This document shows positions 9,986 through 21,159 of a stretch of 64,000 bases of DNA, in pieces. The translations under genes were made by a program, and so were the position numbers. Origin of the DNA: Haemonchus contortus (lineage: Eukaryota; Nematoda; Chromadorea; Rhabditida; Trichostrongylidae). Within the stretch, counting starts at the first letter, position 1. Each line of letters begins with the position of its first letter. The notes beneath the pieces are model-generated. The model made no database searches, had not been told where the DNA came from, and saw only the letters and a program-made list of their open reading frames with translations. Location of the stretch: NCBI GenBank assembly GCA_000469685.2, contig LS997567.1, forward strand, positions 28,951,929 to 29,015,928. The letters are read 5' to 3'.

Positions 9986-11951
9986 CTATGAAGTTGCTTT
10001 CCAGGCAATGGAGCGCCAGCGTGAGCTCGAGCGGCATCCAACCTGCCCCCTCTGAGGGAGCAGTCCGTTATTTCTCAGATAATGATGAGAAAGGGGGCAT
10101 GAAGACCGCCAAGGTCAACGAGGGCCCGGCTGTAGCAGCTGAAAAAGATTGCCCAGAAGGATCTTGCAAATCTAATCCGGCTTAGTCTTGCTTGTGTTGT
10201 CCTTGCAGTTATGTAGTATGTAATGCGCAGTAGTTTATTGACAAAGTAGTGTCCCTACCTTCGTACTCGCCTGGGAGTAGGTAAAGTAAGGCACTCTGGT
10301 TGCGACGGGGAAGTAGGTTCTGTCGCCCGTCCACTTTGTCGGTCTCTGTACCAGGGGCAGGGACCCCAGTCGCGGATACATTCGCTGGAGACGCTGAGGC
10401 AAGGCTCGGCGCCTCCCCAACGGGGAGCCTCTTGGTTCTCAGGGAGCTGGTCCGCTCACTTGTACGAAGCGCAGCGCGGTGTGGTGGTACGGTGAACGAG
10501 TAGGTCTGAGGGCTCAAACTACCGGTGTCAATCGCGTCTGAATGGTGGCCCATAATCGCAAGTTGGTGCACACTGACCGTCAGAACCGGTCCCGCCCGTT
10601 TCCGAAGACATGAACCGGCAAACGAAAACGGGGACGACCTGTCTCGCCTTCGACTTACAGGGAAACGCCAGTGTTGACGACCCAGATGGGGGATATGTAA
10701 GAGAATCCCTGAGTACTCACCCGCCCTCATCTTCAGGCATATCGGACGCCGAGTAAAGCAACCTAGCCTGGATGTGAACTGGCGGTGAGGGTGGAAGGGG
10801 GAACAGATTTCGTTGTTCAGGAGAACCGTGGCAACTTGCCAACAAGAAAGCCATCGAGCCTGTTACTCCCTCCGCAGATCGAGAAGACCGAGAATGGGTT
10901 TGGCGGGGCAATTTGAGCACTCTTCGCGCTTCTCCCGCTTGGACGTCATTCTCCGGGGAGAAGCATCCATCCCCTCTGAGGTATTAGGTCAGTGAAGGGG
11001 TGTGCGGGCGTGGAGTCATCAGCGCATACCTTGGGACCACCATGGGGAATTAATTTTGCACCGTGCTTAGCTAGGGCATGGGATCTCGCGTGATCCGGGC
11101 GGTGAAAGCTTTGAGACTCACGACCTGTCTTTGAGCAGGCTGCTCTTAAGGTAGCTCAGGGAACACGCAGGGGCTATGAAAGGATTGACCTGTTCTGTCT
11201 GTACCCAGTGCCGTTTTGAAAAGTAATCCGTCATCTCGTCCATCCCTCATGGGTTTTTCAGCAAGGAATAGCGACATAACCACTATAAGCAACTTAAGTA
11301 ATTCTATTACTCTCTTCATAGTCTAGTCTTTGGTAGTTCGCCAGTTGGCCGCAGTAGTAGTTTTTATGCCCTTTTGTCATTTTAATTCCTTACTTTGTTC
11401 CACTTCTGGGGATCTCCTTACTGGGGGTCCTCTCTCACTGAAGGACTCCAGCCGGTTAGCGACAAAGCTACGTAGGGCGTCTTAGGTGGCGGATAGGGGA
11501 GTAAATCGTCGACCAAAAGTGGCCAGTATTTCCCCAGAGACGCTGGATTTAGGGGTGGACTCCTTGATTCTGCTGAGCTGGTCGATATACACTCTGTTTC
11601 TCGGAGATGTAACCACGCATACCGGTCGCAGAATCTGCCAGTGTAGTGGGTATCCTGCCCATCGACTCAGCCAAAAACTTGCATGAGAGTGACTGGGAAG
11701 TACCAAGGAGGCGAGCGGGCCGGCTCGGGAACAAAATCCGTCGTCCACATCGGGACTGCCTGGTTAGCATCCGGAGTCAATTCAGACTCCACATTAGAGC
11801 CTGGCAAGATACGTTGGATGCCCAATCGCCAAACAGTCATATGGATGGGCCCTCCCTGAACCTGAGGGAGATCTAATAGGGCAGCGTTGGGTAGGACCGC
11901 TCGAAAGAGGCTTCTAAAATATGGAGCCAAAAGAGACTGCCCAAAGAGAGA
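9986..11951. other. Unassigned GC-rich stretch upstream of an RTE copy
   Basis: About 2 kb, richer in GC than the neighbours, ending where the plus-strand RTE coding region starts. It contains several ORFs of 60-173 codons on both strands (the longest is 10209-10730 minus), none of which resembles a known domain. It may be the 5' untranslated part of the RTE element that follows, which would make that element about 5.6 kb, or an unrelated insertion. I have no second copy in the window to compare it with. Confidence 0.3.
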
Positions 11952-14900
11952 ATGACTAAGAGACTGTTTGCAATCTGTACTTTCAACGCATGGCGCTTGC
12001 ATCGGAAGAGTGTATAGAAGACCTGATGATGCAAGCCAAGAAGCTCAAGTACGACGTCATTGGTCTGATCGAGACGAGAAGACTTCTCCCGCTGCACGCT
12101 GTATTTGAGAATGGAGAACAACTGTTCCTTGGAACATGCGACAGCGGAGACTTCGGGGGTGTAGGTGTCCTTATCAGCACGCACTCGGCCATGAGCATCG
12201 ATTCGTACGAAAGCTTAACAACCCGAATCGGACATTCACGATTAGAAAGATGTGGCTCAACCCCAGCTCTGACAATCTTCTGAGCACGCACCAACATCAA
12301 GCTACGAAGAGGATGAGTTGGAAGCGTTCTATATGGATCCGGAGAGGCTCTACAGAGAAGATCATACTTTCTCCGAAGTCATCGTCGGTGATTTCAACGT
12401 CAAGATTGGCCCCAGAAGAACGGCCGGAGAGCTCCACATTGGGAGTCATGGGATAGAATGAATGAGCAGGGTGAAAGGCTGACCGAAGTTGTCATGTCAA
12501 TCCACAATCCATGGTAATTCGCAGTTCCTGGAGCCCTCTCCCGATGAGCATAGGAGTCATCTGATGGACAGTTCCATAACGGAATAGACCACATCATCTT
12601 TAATCGGAGGTTTTCCTTGACTGATGTCCCTGTTGTTCCGAACTTCGAATCATCATCCCCTCCGAAATTCTGAATAGCTGAATTCTGCTTCTCAGTGCGT
12701 GGAGAGAGAGCTATGAAGTTCAGGAAACGAAGCCCCAATATCACCACCAACTGGCTCCACTTCGATTCCCTTGCGAGTGAATTGGAAGATTCCGTTATCG
12801 ACAACAAGGGTGAAGTATGCAAACGGCTCATCGAACGCCTTCACGGGTCAGGAAAGCAGAGCGTCTACAAGTAGTCAAAAGACGACTCTCTCCGAAGATT
12901 CCCGAGCCGATACGCCAGCTTGGAATCGCGGGCAATCACCTACAAACGTACGGACTTGCTATGCTATACAGAGGAGCGATAAAGGTTCTGAAAGAAAGAA
13001 GAGCAGCAGTCATGGACGAAGCCGCCGAAGCCGGATAGAGCATTCGCAAAGTTCAACGGAGCTCCGTCAATTGCAGTACCAAGATGACTTCCCTTCGTCG
13101 TCCTGACAGAACAGTTACTGCACCCTGATGGGCGACGGAGAAGGTCATCTACGACTCTATTCGGATCTCAGCCACGCCTACCTGCTTACTCACTATCTCA
13201 GGCAAGACAAATTTATCGCTCCTTCGGCTCTCCCATCCGAGATTTGACATGCCATTACGTCGATGAAGAATTATATTGCACCTGGTCCCGATAAGATCAA
13301 ACCAGGACATCTCAAGAATCTTCCACCCCTTATCGTCAGAACTCCGGCTAGGCTCTTTACGCGGTACCTTTCGGGATGCAAAATGCCTACCTTGTAGAAA
13401 GCTAGCAAGACTCTGTTGCTGTATAAGAAGGGGGATCCAGACGACATTGGCGCGACAGAAGGCGGGACGACACCGACCTGCCTTCTGTCTGTAGTCTATG
13501 AATTCTTGGACACGAGTCATCCTTAACAGGAATGGCAGAATATTAGATGAAGGAGAGCCACGCGAGCAAGCAGGGTTTCGGAGATGGTCCAGTACAATGG
13601 ATCATACCCGCACTCTTACGAGACTCATTGAAGTATCGCGTACAAGTAGAGGATCGGCCAAAATTATGATGACAGCGCGCGCTGGCGCTCATACCAAATC
13701 TTTTCTGAGCATACAAAATTTCATTCTATTTCTTCCATTTTACAAGGTGGATTGAATTATTTCCTTTCTAGTGATACTAAACTTCTGAAAGATTTTGAAA
13801 TAATGTCAGCATCACAATCCCGTGAATTAATCATCGCTTTGCATTTGCAAGCACTTCTTGCATGGTACATCTACAGACGACTTGATGTTACAAGGCAGAA
13901 GGTACATTTAACCATGAGACGGGTTTGGAAGTTGGGAACAACTGCAGACAGGAGGGGTAAACTTAACAGGCCAGGGGGAGGAGTGTTAAGGAAGCAGAGT
14001 GGGGTGACGGTCTGCACAGCAGCGCAGTACACAATGAGCTCAAAACGGCTATATGGATTTCCACGCAGAATCGTAAAGCATCATCTGCACAACAAGGCCT
14101 ATATACAATCGGGAAGTGATTTTCCTAGAGAGCATTCTGGACAGAAGAGGAAGGTGGCTCAAAAAAGCTGCCCCGCCGCCGCATGCGAAAAAATTATCGT
14201 ACGGAATTCCTGTTCATCGACAAACACATATTTACGGTGGAAAAGGTGCTCAATAAGCAGGGCGACAAGATTTGTATAAAGCTGAAAGCAATGGAAGTGA
14301 TGCAGTGACAGGCTCACTGACTTTCTGCGATGTCCTTTGCGAGTGTCCAGGCAAAAATATACCGCTTTTTGTTGTAAATTAAGGAAGGAAAGTTAATATG
14401 GAGGCTTGTTCGATTTCTCCGTGCGCAATAGAACCCATTGTCGATTCAAACCGGACATATTGTCAAGTTGAAGCTCCTGACCGCAGATCAGAAATCGTCT
14501 GGAAATTTCGTAACAAGAGTCTCCTAACTTCATATCCCCCGATGAGTGACCTCCTAAGAGTCTTGACCTAATCCCATGGATGTCTTAGTGTGGTCAACCT
14601 TGGAATTAGAAGCATGCGTCAACCCGAACAGTATCTGGAACGATCTCGAAAATGCCTTGCAAAAAGCCGGAATCAACTCGTTGATCTTAGCTGTGTGCTA
14701 TCGTCGACGCCGTCTATTGTCGTCTCTGGGGTTGGGTGAAAGAAGAAAGCAACAGATCTCAGTTCCAATGTACTATTTCGATAAGAGACTAGTGGCAAAC
14801 ACTTGACTTAAATTTCTTCGCTTTATTGGCTTTCTATCCGTTTCAAGGATGTGATGTTTGTGTGATCATAGTTTTGGCCCACCCTGTGCAGAACAAGATG

Positions 14901-15620
14901 CTTTTATGTCTTTATTCATCGATTTGAAAGAAGCTTTTGATACCGTCGAGACAGAAGCGGTAGTTGAAGCTCCGGTCAACCAGGGTATTAATATATAAGG
15001 ATGCTTCGCGAGCTCTACAACTTCACGATCAGGATCTCGCCTTACTATGAGAAGTCATCATCAACATGAAGAGGGATTCGACAGGGCGATACCATCTCGT
15101 CCCAACGTTTCAGCTCCTTCTGGTGAACATCATGCGTCATATGAGATGGTAAGACTTGGAAGTGAAAGTCGACGACTACTGCTTTCATCTCTCCGCTTTG
15201 CAGACGACATCGTGCTTGTAACACTGAACATCGAGCAGGCGGAACGAATGCTGGCTGAGTTTGACAGTGCTTATGGAAAGATCGGCTTACAAATGAACCT
15301 AACGAACACGATTACGAAAACGAATACGACAACGACTCTCACTATCAAACGAAGCTTAGGGATGCCGTTGATTACGCCAAGAAATCGAAGTTCAGGTGGG
15401 CACGTTATGCGATATAGTTACTACCGTTGGGAAAGGGCGGCTACTAGCTGGATCACTTGGAACGACAAGCGAACACCAGGACGATCGCCAACTAGATTCT
15501 TCAGGAAAGCTCCGAACGAAAGCAATTCTGGGCCTCGTATTCCCGAAGCGAGGACGATTCACTGGATCACTCTGCTCCTGCTCAAGAAAATCGATGATCA
15601 ACGGGACGACAGGTGGTGAA
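11952..15620 (+). pseudogene. Decayed RTE-type LINE, split by a mariner insertion
   Basis: Coding remnants start at an ATG at 11952 (MTKRLFAICTFNA) and continue after a frameshift in 11990-12283, where IEDLMMQAKKLKYDVIGL, ETRR, FLGTCDS and GGVGVLIST define the endonuclease. Around 13270-13440 is the start of the RT: APGPDKIKPGHLK, then LLYKKGDPDDIG. The frame then stops at an inserted mariner (13654-14881) and resumes at about 14905 with FIDLKEAFD (motif A). Further on are [10 protein letters not shown] (15188-15217, catalytic FADD) and the C-terminal [11 protein letters not shown] block (15400-15432). There are many frameshifts and stops. This is a different subfamily from the RTE at the left edge (FADD rather than YADD, different linker). 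It cannot be functional. Confidence 0.8.
13654..14881 (+). mobile_element. Mariner-type transposon inserted in the RTE copy
   Basis: Terminal inverted repeats are visible. The left end has GGCCAAAATTATGATGACA (13656-13674). The right end, read on the minus strand, has GGGCCAAAACTATGATCACA (about 14861-14880). Inside, plus-strand frames give decayed transposase blocks: FIDKHIFTVEKVLNKQGDK near 14205-14265, the counterpart of FSDEKIFTVE, and NPMDVLVWSTLELEAC near 14565-14618, the segment that carries the last catalytic Asp. The RTE motif A region resumes directly after the right end, so the mariner inserted after the RTE. A TA duplication could not be fixed because the outermost bases of the TIRs are degenerate. 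The transposase is broken. Confidence 0.75.
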
Positions 15621-15639
15621 CTCTGCTTAAAAACGTTCT

Positions 15640-16250
15640 ACAACGTGGAAAATAACTGGTCGGAGGGTATGGAAGGAATGTGGTCAAACCTCAGAAGTGA
15701 GCGGGGCTAGGATCAAAAATCATAAATCTGTTTAACAACGCTCTGGAACGCGGGAAAAGAGTGGTTGGAGGTAATGGAAGGAATGTGGCTAAATACCTAG
15801 AGCGGGCGGAGCGTGCACTAAGGCGGGCGGGCTATGACCGAGAATTCATAACTCTGTTCAAAAATGTTCTAGAACGTGGGGAAAAGTAGCTTGAGGTAGG
15901 GGAAGAAATGTGGCCAAATACTTGAATTGATTTGAGTCTGCACAGGGGTGTGCGAGGCTAACATCGAGAATTCATGACTGTTAAAAAATGTTCTAGAACG
16001 CTAACAAAATGGTTAGGGCAGCCAAAAGAAGGTTGGTTTGGATGTTCCTAGTGGGGTCTACACAGAGGTGGACGTTACCATTTTCAACCACCTATAATTC
16101 TTCTCATAACGATGCTCTCAAAGCTGTTCAGCGTTCAAATCTAGAGGGAACATTCTTATTCTGATCATCCAACACTGCGCTAAATGACTCCATCGCAGAT
16201 GAGCTGTAGTAGACATATAATGCACGCGTCAGCGTGCATATCCCAACTTG
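15640..16250 (+). repeat. 3' part of a Helitron-like non-autonomous element
   Basis: Imperfect tandem units of about 103-128 bp share the string ATGTGG(T/C)(C/T)AAAT and a GGGCGGRGC motif with arrays at 39.7-40.1 kb and 49.6-49.9 kb. The array is followed by unrelated sequence and then a perfect 7-bp hairpin: TGCACGC at 16221-16227, loop GTCA, GCGTGCA at 16232-16238. About nine bases later is CTTG (16247-16250). A short hairpin 10-12 nt before a CTRR-like end is the signature of a Helitron 3' terminus. The 5' end is missing: the unit joins directly onto the RTE tail at about 15640. Confidence 0.6.
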
Positions 16251-17301
16251 TAGGGATTGCAGATCGCAGAGAAACCGAAACAAGCCATTAGAAACTGGAA
16301 AAACAACACTGCGTCTTCACTCTTTCAAAATCTAAATGTGAAGTGTTTGGCCACGTTAGGCGCCGATTCATCTGGAGCACCGATGGCAAGATTTCTGCAA
16401 GACCAATTCTTCCGTGAATTACTTTGCTACGAATGCTGAGCTGCAGATATTCAATAATAGCGAATTCGTGCTCGTCGTTCTATGCGAACGAAACAAGTAA
16501 GAGCTCGACATGGGAATTCAGCCATACAAGTAGCGTCAGGCTTTGAACGAGGAACGTGCTAATCTGTGTTGTCTGAAACTGCTGTCATAGACTGTTGGTG
16601 AGTGATCAAGTAAGATCACACTACAGCACACATACGAATGAATTGCACGGTTGCATTATGTACGAGATAGAACTACATCGTTTACAAGCTGGATGGGAAA
16701 CCCCTTGAACGGTACGATTGCAAAAGCAGTATCTAAACTAGTAAAGAAGTGTGAAACCTTATACAACGAAGATATCAGCGGAAGATACATACACAGGGAG
16801 AGTATGCATTCTCATTTGGAGGAATCAACGAAGGATTTCTGAGCGGCAGTCAGTAAATAGGGCTCAGGCATTAGCAACGAAGAAAAATCGATAACTTTTT
16901 TCATCGAAAATTTTGCGGGTTTGGCAATGACTGGAAAGTTCATACATGCATTTCTGCCAATTCAGCTAAAACGGCGTTGCCATTTTCTTGTCCTCTCCCC
17001 TTTGACAAGCGATGTCAGAAGAAATTGTACAGAATCAGCGACCTGAGAAACATTTTTGAGGAAAGACACTGATTCACATCTCAGACATACTCGCACGTGT
17101 GTTGTATGAATGTCACCACAATAGATCTCGACGGAAGGATGTACAATGGATGTCTCCACGAAGGAGGACGCTGGGTGTAAAAACCATCGAAGTTCGGTAC
17201 GATCATCTCGACCAAAGTCCCCATGACACAAGATTCTTCTGCTCCGACTCTAAGAATTCTGTAACACAAATTCGACTACAAAATTTGTCTAGTGACAGAT
17301 C
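16251..17301. other. No recognisable gene
   Basis: Just over 1 kb of mixed composition. Short ORFs at 16257-16439 (plus) and 16962-17231 (minus) match no family I recognise and overlap ORFs on the other strand, so neither is called. Confidence 0.35.
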
Positions 17302-17521
17302 GTGAGCGCAGCTGAATCGTGCTTTGACTATTTCTACGCCGGTGTTTATATGTCGCAAGACGTGATAGTGGAGCACGTCATGCAAGAAGGCGATAAGAGT
17401 GCGTGTCGCGCCTTTCTTGGACATGTTCCCACGAGTACCCAGGGGGTGTATGTGGTTTGGCGCAGCCCCTCGCATCAAACTTGCCATTGGGGCACATGGG
17501 CTTGTAACGGATTGAACGCGT
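17302..17521 (+). other. Possible exon of unknown gene, ending at a good splice donor
   Basis: The frame opens from a TGACAG string just upstream (possible acceptor) and encodes about 73 residues containing CFDYFYAGVYMSQDVIV, KSACRAFLGHVP, GVYVVWRSPS and CHWGTWACNGLNA. It ends at TG|GTAAGT (17519-17526), a near-ideal donor, followed by an AT-rich stretch typical of a nematode intron. The protein is rich in Cys and Trp and is not low-complexity, but I do not recognise it. The minus strand is open over the same bases, so chance coding is possible. No second exon was found downstream within 500 bp. Confidence that it is a real exon is low. Confidence 0.2.
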
Positions 17522-17526
17522 GGTAA

Positions 17527-18100
17527 GTGTTTTATTGTTTCTTCTTTAAAAACTTTTGTTTATCATTATATTTATTTTTATCATTAAGTTTATTGGAATG
17601 CAGATTATTAAATTGTTTTTCCGGATACATATTTTGACATATATCCAAAGCTTTTACAAGTTTTCAACCTTCCAGTAATGTGAAACTGTTGTGTAACAAA
17701 AGATATGTAGGTAGGAAAACGTTGTGAAAGTGGTAGGGTGCTTTATTCCTCCTTAATTCTTTGATATTGTTCGTTTTCATTAAATGTTCTTCATCAGTCT
17801 CCACCTCTTTTGTTTCTTAGTGTCCGCGTTTCCAGCATTGCTTTCAACGCTAATCTCACAACTTGATATTGTTTATAAAGGATAAAGAATAAAACTTTTT
17901 GTCGTCAATGAATCCCATCTAAAGGATGCGCCTCCGCATTCGACTTCCATTCAGGATCGTAGTGGCGTAATGAATGCGTATGCGGCCTATCAATGACTCG
18001 CGGTGGCCAGCCGATGTACATGTCTGCTTTTATCTTTTATCTTTTTTGCTTTTATCCTCCCAGGCGAGTCTGGTACCAGTTGACCGACCTCAGAGGGGTC
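17527..18100. other. AT-rich stretch without features
   Basis: Strongly AT-rich, no ORF of note. It could be intronic if the ORF to its left is an exon. Confidence 0.3.
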
Positions 18101-18101
18101 G

Positions 18102-18150
18102 ATGGCTCAGATGGCCTAAGCGGATATCAATCGGGGACTCGAATCCGTGA
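18102..18150 (+). other. tRNA-like promoter block (tRNA fossil or SINE head)
   Basis: TGGCCTAAGCGG (18111-18122) fits the tRNA A box, and GACTCGAATCC (18137-18147) is two bases from the B-box consensus GGTTCGAATCC. Their starts are 26 bp apart, shorter than in real tRNA genes. I cannot fold a full cloverleaf: there is no acceptor stem pairing around the block. A broken tRNA gene or the head of a tRNA-derived SINE are the likely explanations. Confidence 0.3.
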
Positions 18151-18300
18151 CCATGCGTGTGATATAGTGCGCCACTGCGCTATTGCGATATTGATTATAC
18201 CGATATTATTGAATGCCCAAATGTACAGGGGCTTTGTTCATTAAAATATGAAACGGATTTCACGTGACCAAATGAACGAAACTCGTCTAGGCGCTCGCAT

Positions 18301-18630
18301 TCAATATTCGAATAGGCATGCATAAATAAGCACACAAGTGATGCATTTTGGGCAAGCTTTGAACCAAATCAAAATTGTAGCTAGTTTCATTTCGTTTTCA
18401 TGTGCATGTTGGCCATAGGTAGTGCATTCCCAGTGGGAAGGGTGTTTGAAGAAACTATTTTTCCAGCCGTCTTCTGTGTTTAGCGCCGAAGCAGCACTTA
18501 TCTCTCCCACTCCGTATCCACCAACACCATTGCAAGTATTGAATACTTCACCCACCTTTAAGCTTCCTCCCATCAGGCTCAGGCAGTAATATCCATCTCT
18601 CGCAGTTTTCGATGCGGGAAGCGCAATGTA
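18301..18630 (-). other. Unrecognised ORF rich in Cys, Gly and Trp
   Basis: The minus-strand frame is open from a stop at about 18632 to the TGA at 18301. It includes HYIALPASKTARDGYYCLSL, then GEVFNTCNGVGGYGVGEIS, then KHPSHWECTTYGQHAHENEM. The composition looks protein-like rather than random (Cys, Trp and aromatic residues well spaced, no long simple runs), but I cannot place it in a family. An in-frame Met at 18571-18573 would give 90 residues; upstream codons without a start suggest an exon with an acceptor further upstream. No neighbour supports a function. Confidence 0.25.
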
Positions 18631-18631
18631 G

Positions 18632-20496
18632 TGGCTGCCTTACTCCATTTCACCCTTCCTGACATTTGTGATCACGATGGCTACCATTTTGTGATGTTTT
18701 GCTTTCCTAGCTTTTCTCTTCGTACTCTTTTGAAGGCAGTCCTCGTGATCTTTAGAAAGCCATAAATTACAATCAGATTAGCCCAGTGTTCACGTTTAGT
18801 AGTGACGAGGATCCCCCATTTGCCACTTACTTGATGAGAAAATTCTTTAGTCTCGTTGAGCTTTTTTGGATTTTTCAAAGGCCATGATTGTTCTACTAAA
18901 GAACTAGGCTCTAGTTCCATCACATCTTCTTCTACGCGTTTTCCGATATGTCAAGACCTTTACTTGCTGATGAACGTCATCAGGTAAAGTGAACTAGCTG
19001 AAAAATATGTGTTCACATATGAATCTAGGAGCTCACGAGCACATTCTTTCTTATAGAAGCTTTATTTTGGAAGATTCGTTGAGTCTTCCAAGTCTCGACA
19101 TCACTGGTGGACCTATGACCTTTAACGGGCGGATAGGGGACTCAAGCAAGGGAGCCGCCATCCCTCCAGCTCCTCGCACATCTACCTAACTACAGCTTCG
19201 AACGTGAAGTGGCAAGTCCGTCAGGATAAACTCCTGCATGGCTAAAGAACACAGAAGCTCTGCATTAGAGCATACGATGAAATACTGAAAATTAGAAAGA
19301 AAAAGAAATGTTGTTGTTACAAAAAATAATAGTGTGCATGTCAATAAAGTTTATGGTAGAAATAAATATCATGATAGACAAACGGTTCTGAAGGAGAAAC
19401 AATAAAACACCACACGATCAACCCGTCATACATATGTACTGCAAATTACTTTGAAGTCGGAAGTGTCAGGCTCCAGAACGACCATAAATCTACCACTTTA
19501 TTGTAACTTGACAGTATTCATTTGAAAAGGGAACTCAAGAATCTCCATAAGCAAAAAAAAGAAAAAAAAGCAAAATAAACGTTGTATAATTAATAAAAAG
19601 GATACAAGCGGGTCCGCAATTCGGCGTCTAATAGTTGTGGCACTGACGATCGTCCGTATATTAGCTGGATGGGCAATGGGATAGCCGATTACATCAGAAG
19701 ATTGAATCACATGGACGAGTCCTCCACCCCACAAGCCGCGTCGAACGGGGGGCGCCAAGGAGGCAGTTATAAGCCCATCTGCTCCCATTGAGCGAGGGGC
19801 CGCGCCGAAGGACCGCCTCCCTTTGTGTCAGACATCTCGTGCGAATCACCCAGCTTTTAATTCACTTCTAACTTCCGAAAGTTGGTACGCACATCGGTTG
19901 AGCTACTTCCTGATTAGGTGCAGTACTCGAAGCCTGCTACGGTGCCCGCATGTATTTTTCAGGGTGTGAAAAAGTCAAATGTAAAAAAAATCACTGAAAT
20001 AAAAAAATCAATTTCTCCAAGAAAGTTAGTTTTCAACCAAAAGGGTCAAATTCGTACTAGTAGTAGTGAGAAGGGTTACTCTTATGCATAGACGAAAACA
20101 CTGGAATAGCCAGCAATGCTTTCTCCTTGTAAACAGAGGCGGTTCCCGATAGTCATGAAACAACCTACTCTTGTGAGCCCTTGTTGCCCTTATTTCCACT
20201 GATGCAAAGGTTTCTTTTCAAACTTCACTATAACTGTGTGTATGTGTGTATCTATATGTATGTGTGTGTGGTGTGATGTGTGTGTGAGTTCGACCGGAAA
20301 TTCATGACTCCGGTTCCCATGATCCTACAGAGTTCAAATTTGGTGGGAGCACAGGAGGCAGGATGGGAACACTGACCTAGAACACTGAATTTCCATAAGA
20401 GTACGGGAGGTTCAATGGGAACATTGATGGTATGTGAGAGGGCATGCGGCACAAGGGGCGTGGCAAGAGCGAGACTATTTTATTCATCCTTCATCC
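18632..20496. other. No recognisable gene
   Basis: An ORF at 19498-19788 (minus) covers a locally GC-rich patch (19610-19860) and codes for an unrecognised protein with a C-terminal Phe-rich run made by an A-rich tract; I do not call it. Bases 20230-20450 resemble the start of the Helitron-like repeats: a TGTGTATGTGTG tract, then a unit with GAGCACAGGAGGCAGGATGG and ATTCATGACTCC, similar to 50250-50430 and, inverted, to 37560-37640. Confidence 0.35.
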
Positions 20497-20550
20497 TTTA
20501 CCTTAAAAATAACGAGCCATCCTTCGATGGCTCGTTATTTTTAAGGTAAA
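20497..20550. repeat. Perfect 25-bp stem-loop
   Basis: Bases 20497-20521 and 20526-20550 are perfect reverse complements around a CTTC loop. The arm starts TTTACCTTAAAAATAACGAG. As DNA it is a 54-bp near-palindrome; as RNA it would be a very stable hairpin. There is no U-run logic for a bacterial terminator here, and the genome is eukaryotic. It is probably a minimal fold-back repeat, or a replication-generated palindrome. Confidence 0.85.
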
Positions 20551-20928
20551 TAGGGACTGGTCGAAACTAATTATAGGTATAAGCGTCGGCACAGATTGAA
20601 TACCAATCGCATGCCCTATCACTCCTCTGTCAAGTTTCGTGTACCGAAAAGAATCATTAGTTCTGAATAAGGAGCGGGAGATTTGCCGACTATTACAACT
20701 CTATCGTAAGAAAAGTCTATCAATAAGTTCCACTGCTCTACCAGTATGGCGGGACGGGATATTTTTGATTACTTCCGAACCCCTTTTCCATACCCTAGGC
20801 TGAAAGTCATAGCTGCTATTCCTTCCTACTTGGAACCTCTCGAAGAAATATGGTGCTCGCTGCTATGACTATGAATAGATGAGCACCCATGTTCGACTCT
20901 CGATGAATCTTGGCATAGCTTTGCATTA

Positions 20929-21033
20929 ATGTTATAAGTTTTTTTAAACCTGCTCCCAAGATGTTAAATAAGTTCTCATATATATAAAACTTATTTTCAT
21001 CTTGGCAGCAGGTTTAAAAGGTCTTATAACATA
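20929..21033. repeat. Long hairpin of about 45-bp arms
   Basis: ATGTTATAAG at 20929 pairs with CTTATAACAT ending at 21032. Further in, AAACCTGCT pairs with AGCAGGTTT, CCAAGATG with CATCTTGG, and AATAAGTT with AACTTATT. A loop of about 12 nt remains (around 20975-20986). Arms are imperfect with several bulges and mismatches. The string ATGAATAGATGA occurs just outside the right arm (21034) and again about 55 bp left of the left arm (20874), which might be a duplication. It could be a small MITE or a pre-miRNA-sized hairpin; the size and AT-rich arms favour a MITE. Confidence 0.7.
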
Positions 21034-21159
21034 TGAATAGATGAATATGTATGTGTTTTTGATACCATTTTCTTATTAAGCAAAAGAATCGAAGGCTTTG
21101 GAAACATTTCTGATAATCAACCATGTTCAACTCACACCTAATCTTGGCATGATAGAGAT

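Noticed and set aside
10209..10730. A 173-codon minus-strand ORF
   Set aside because: GC-rich region with open frames on both strands, low-complexity composition and no recognisable domain.
19498..19788. A 96-codon minus-strand ORF in a GC-rich patch
   Set aside because: The C-terminal third comes from an A-rich tract, and I recognise no homologue.
20497..20550. Hairpin as a rho-independent terminator
   Set aside because: No bacterial context and no following U tract; the genome is eukaryotic.
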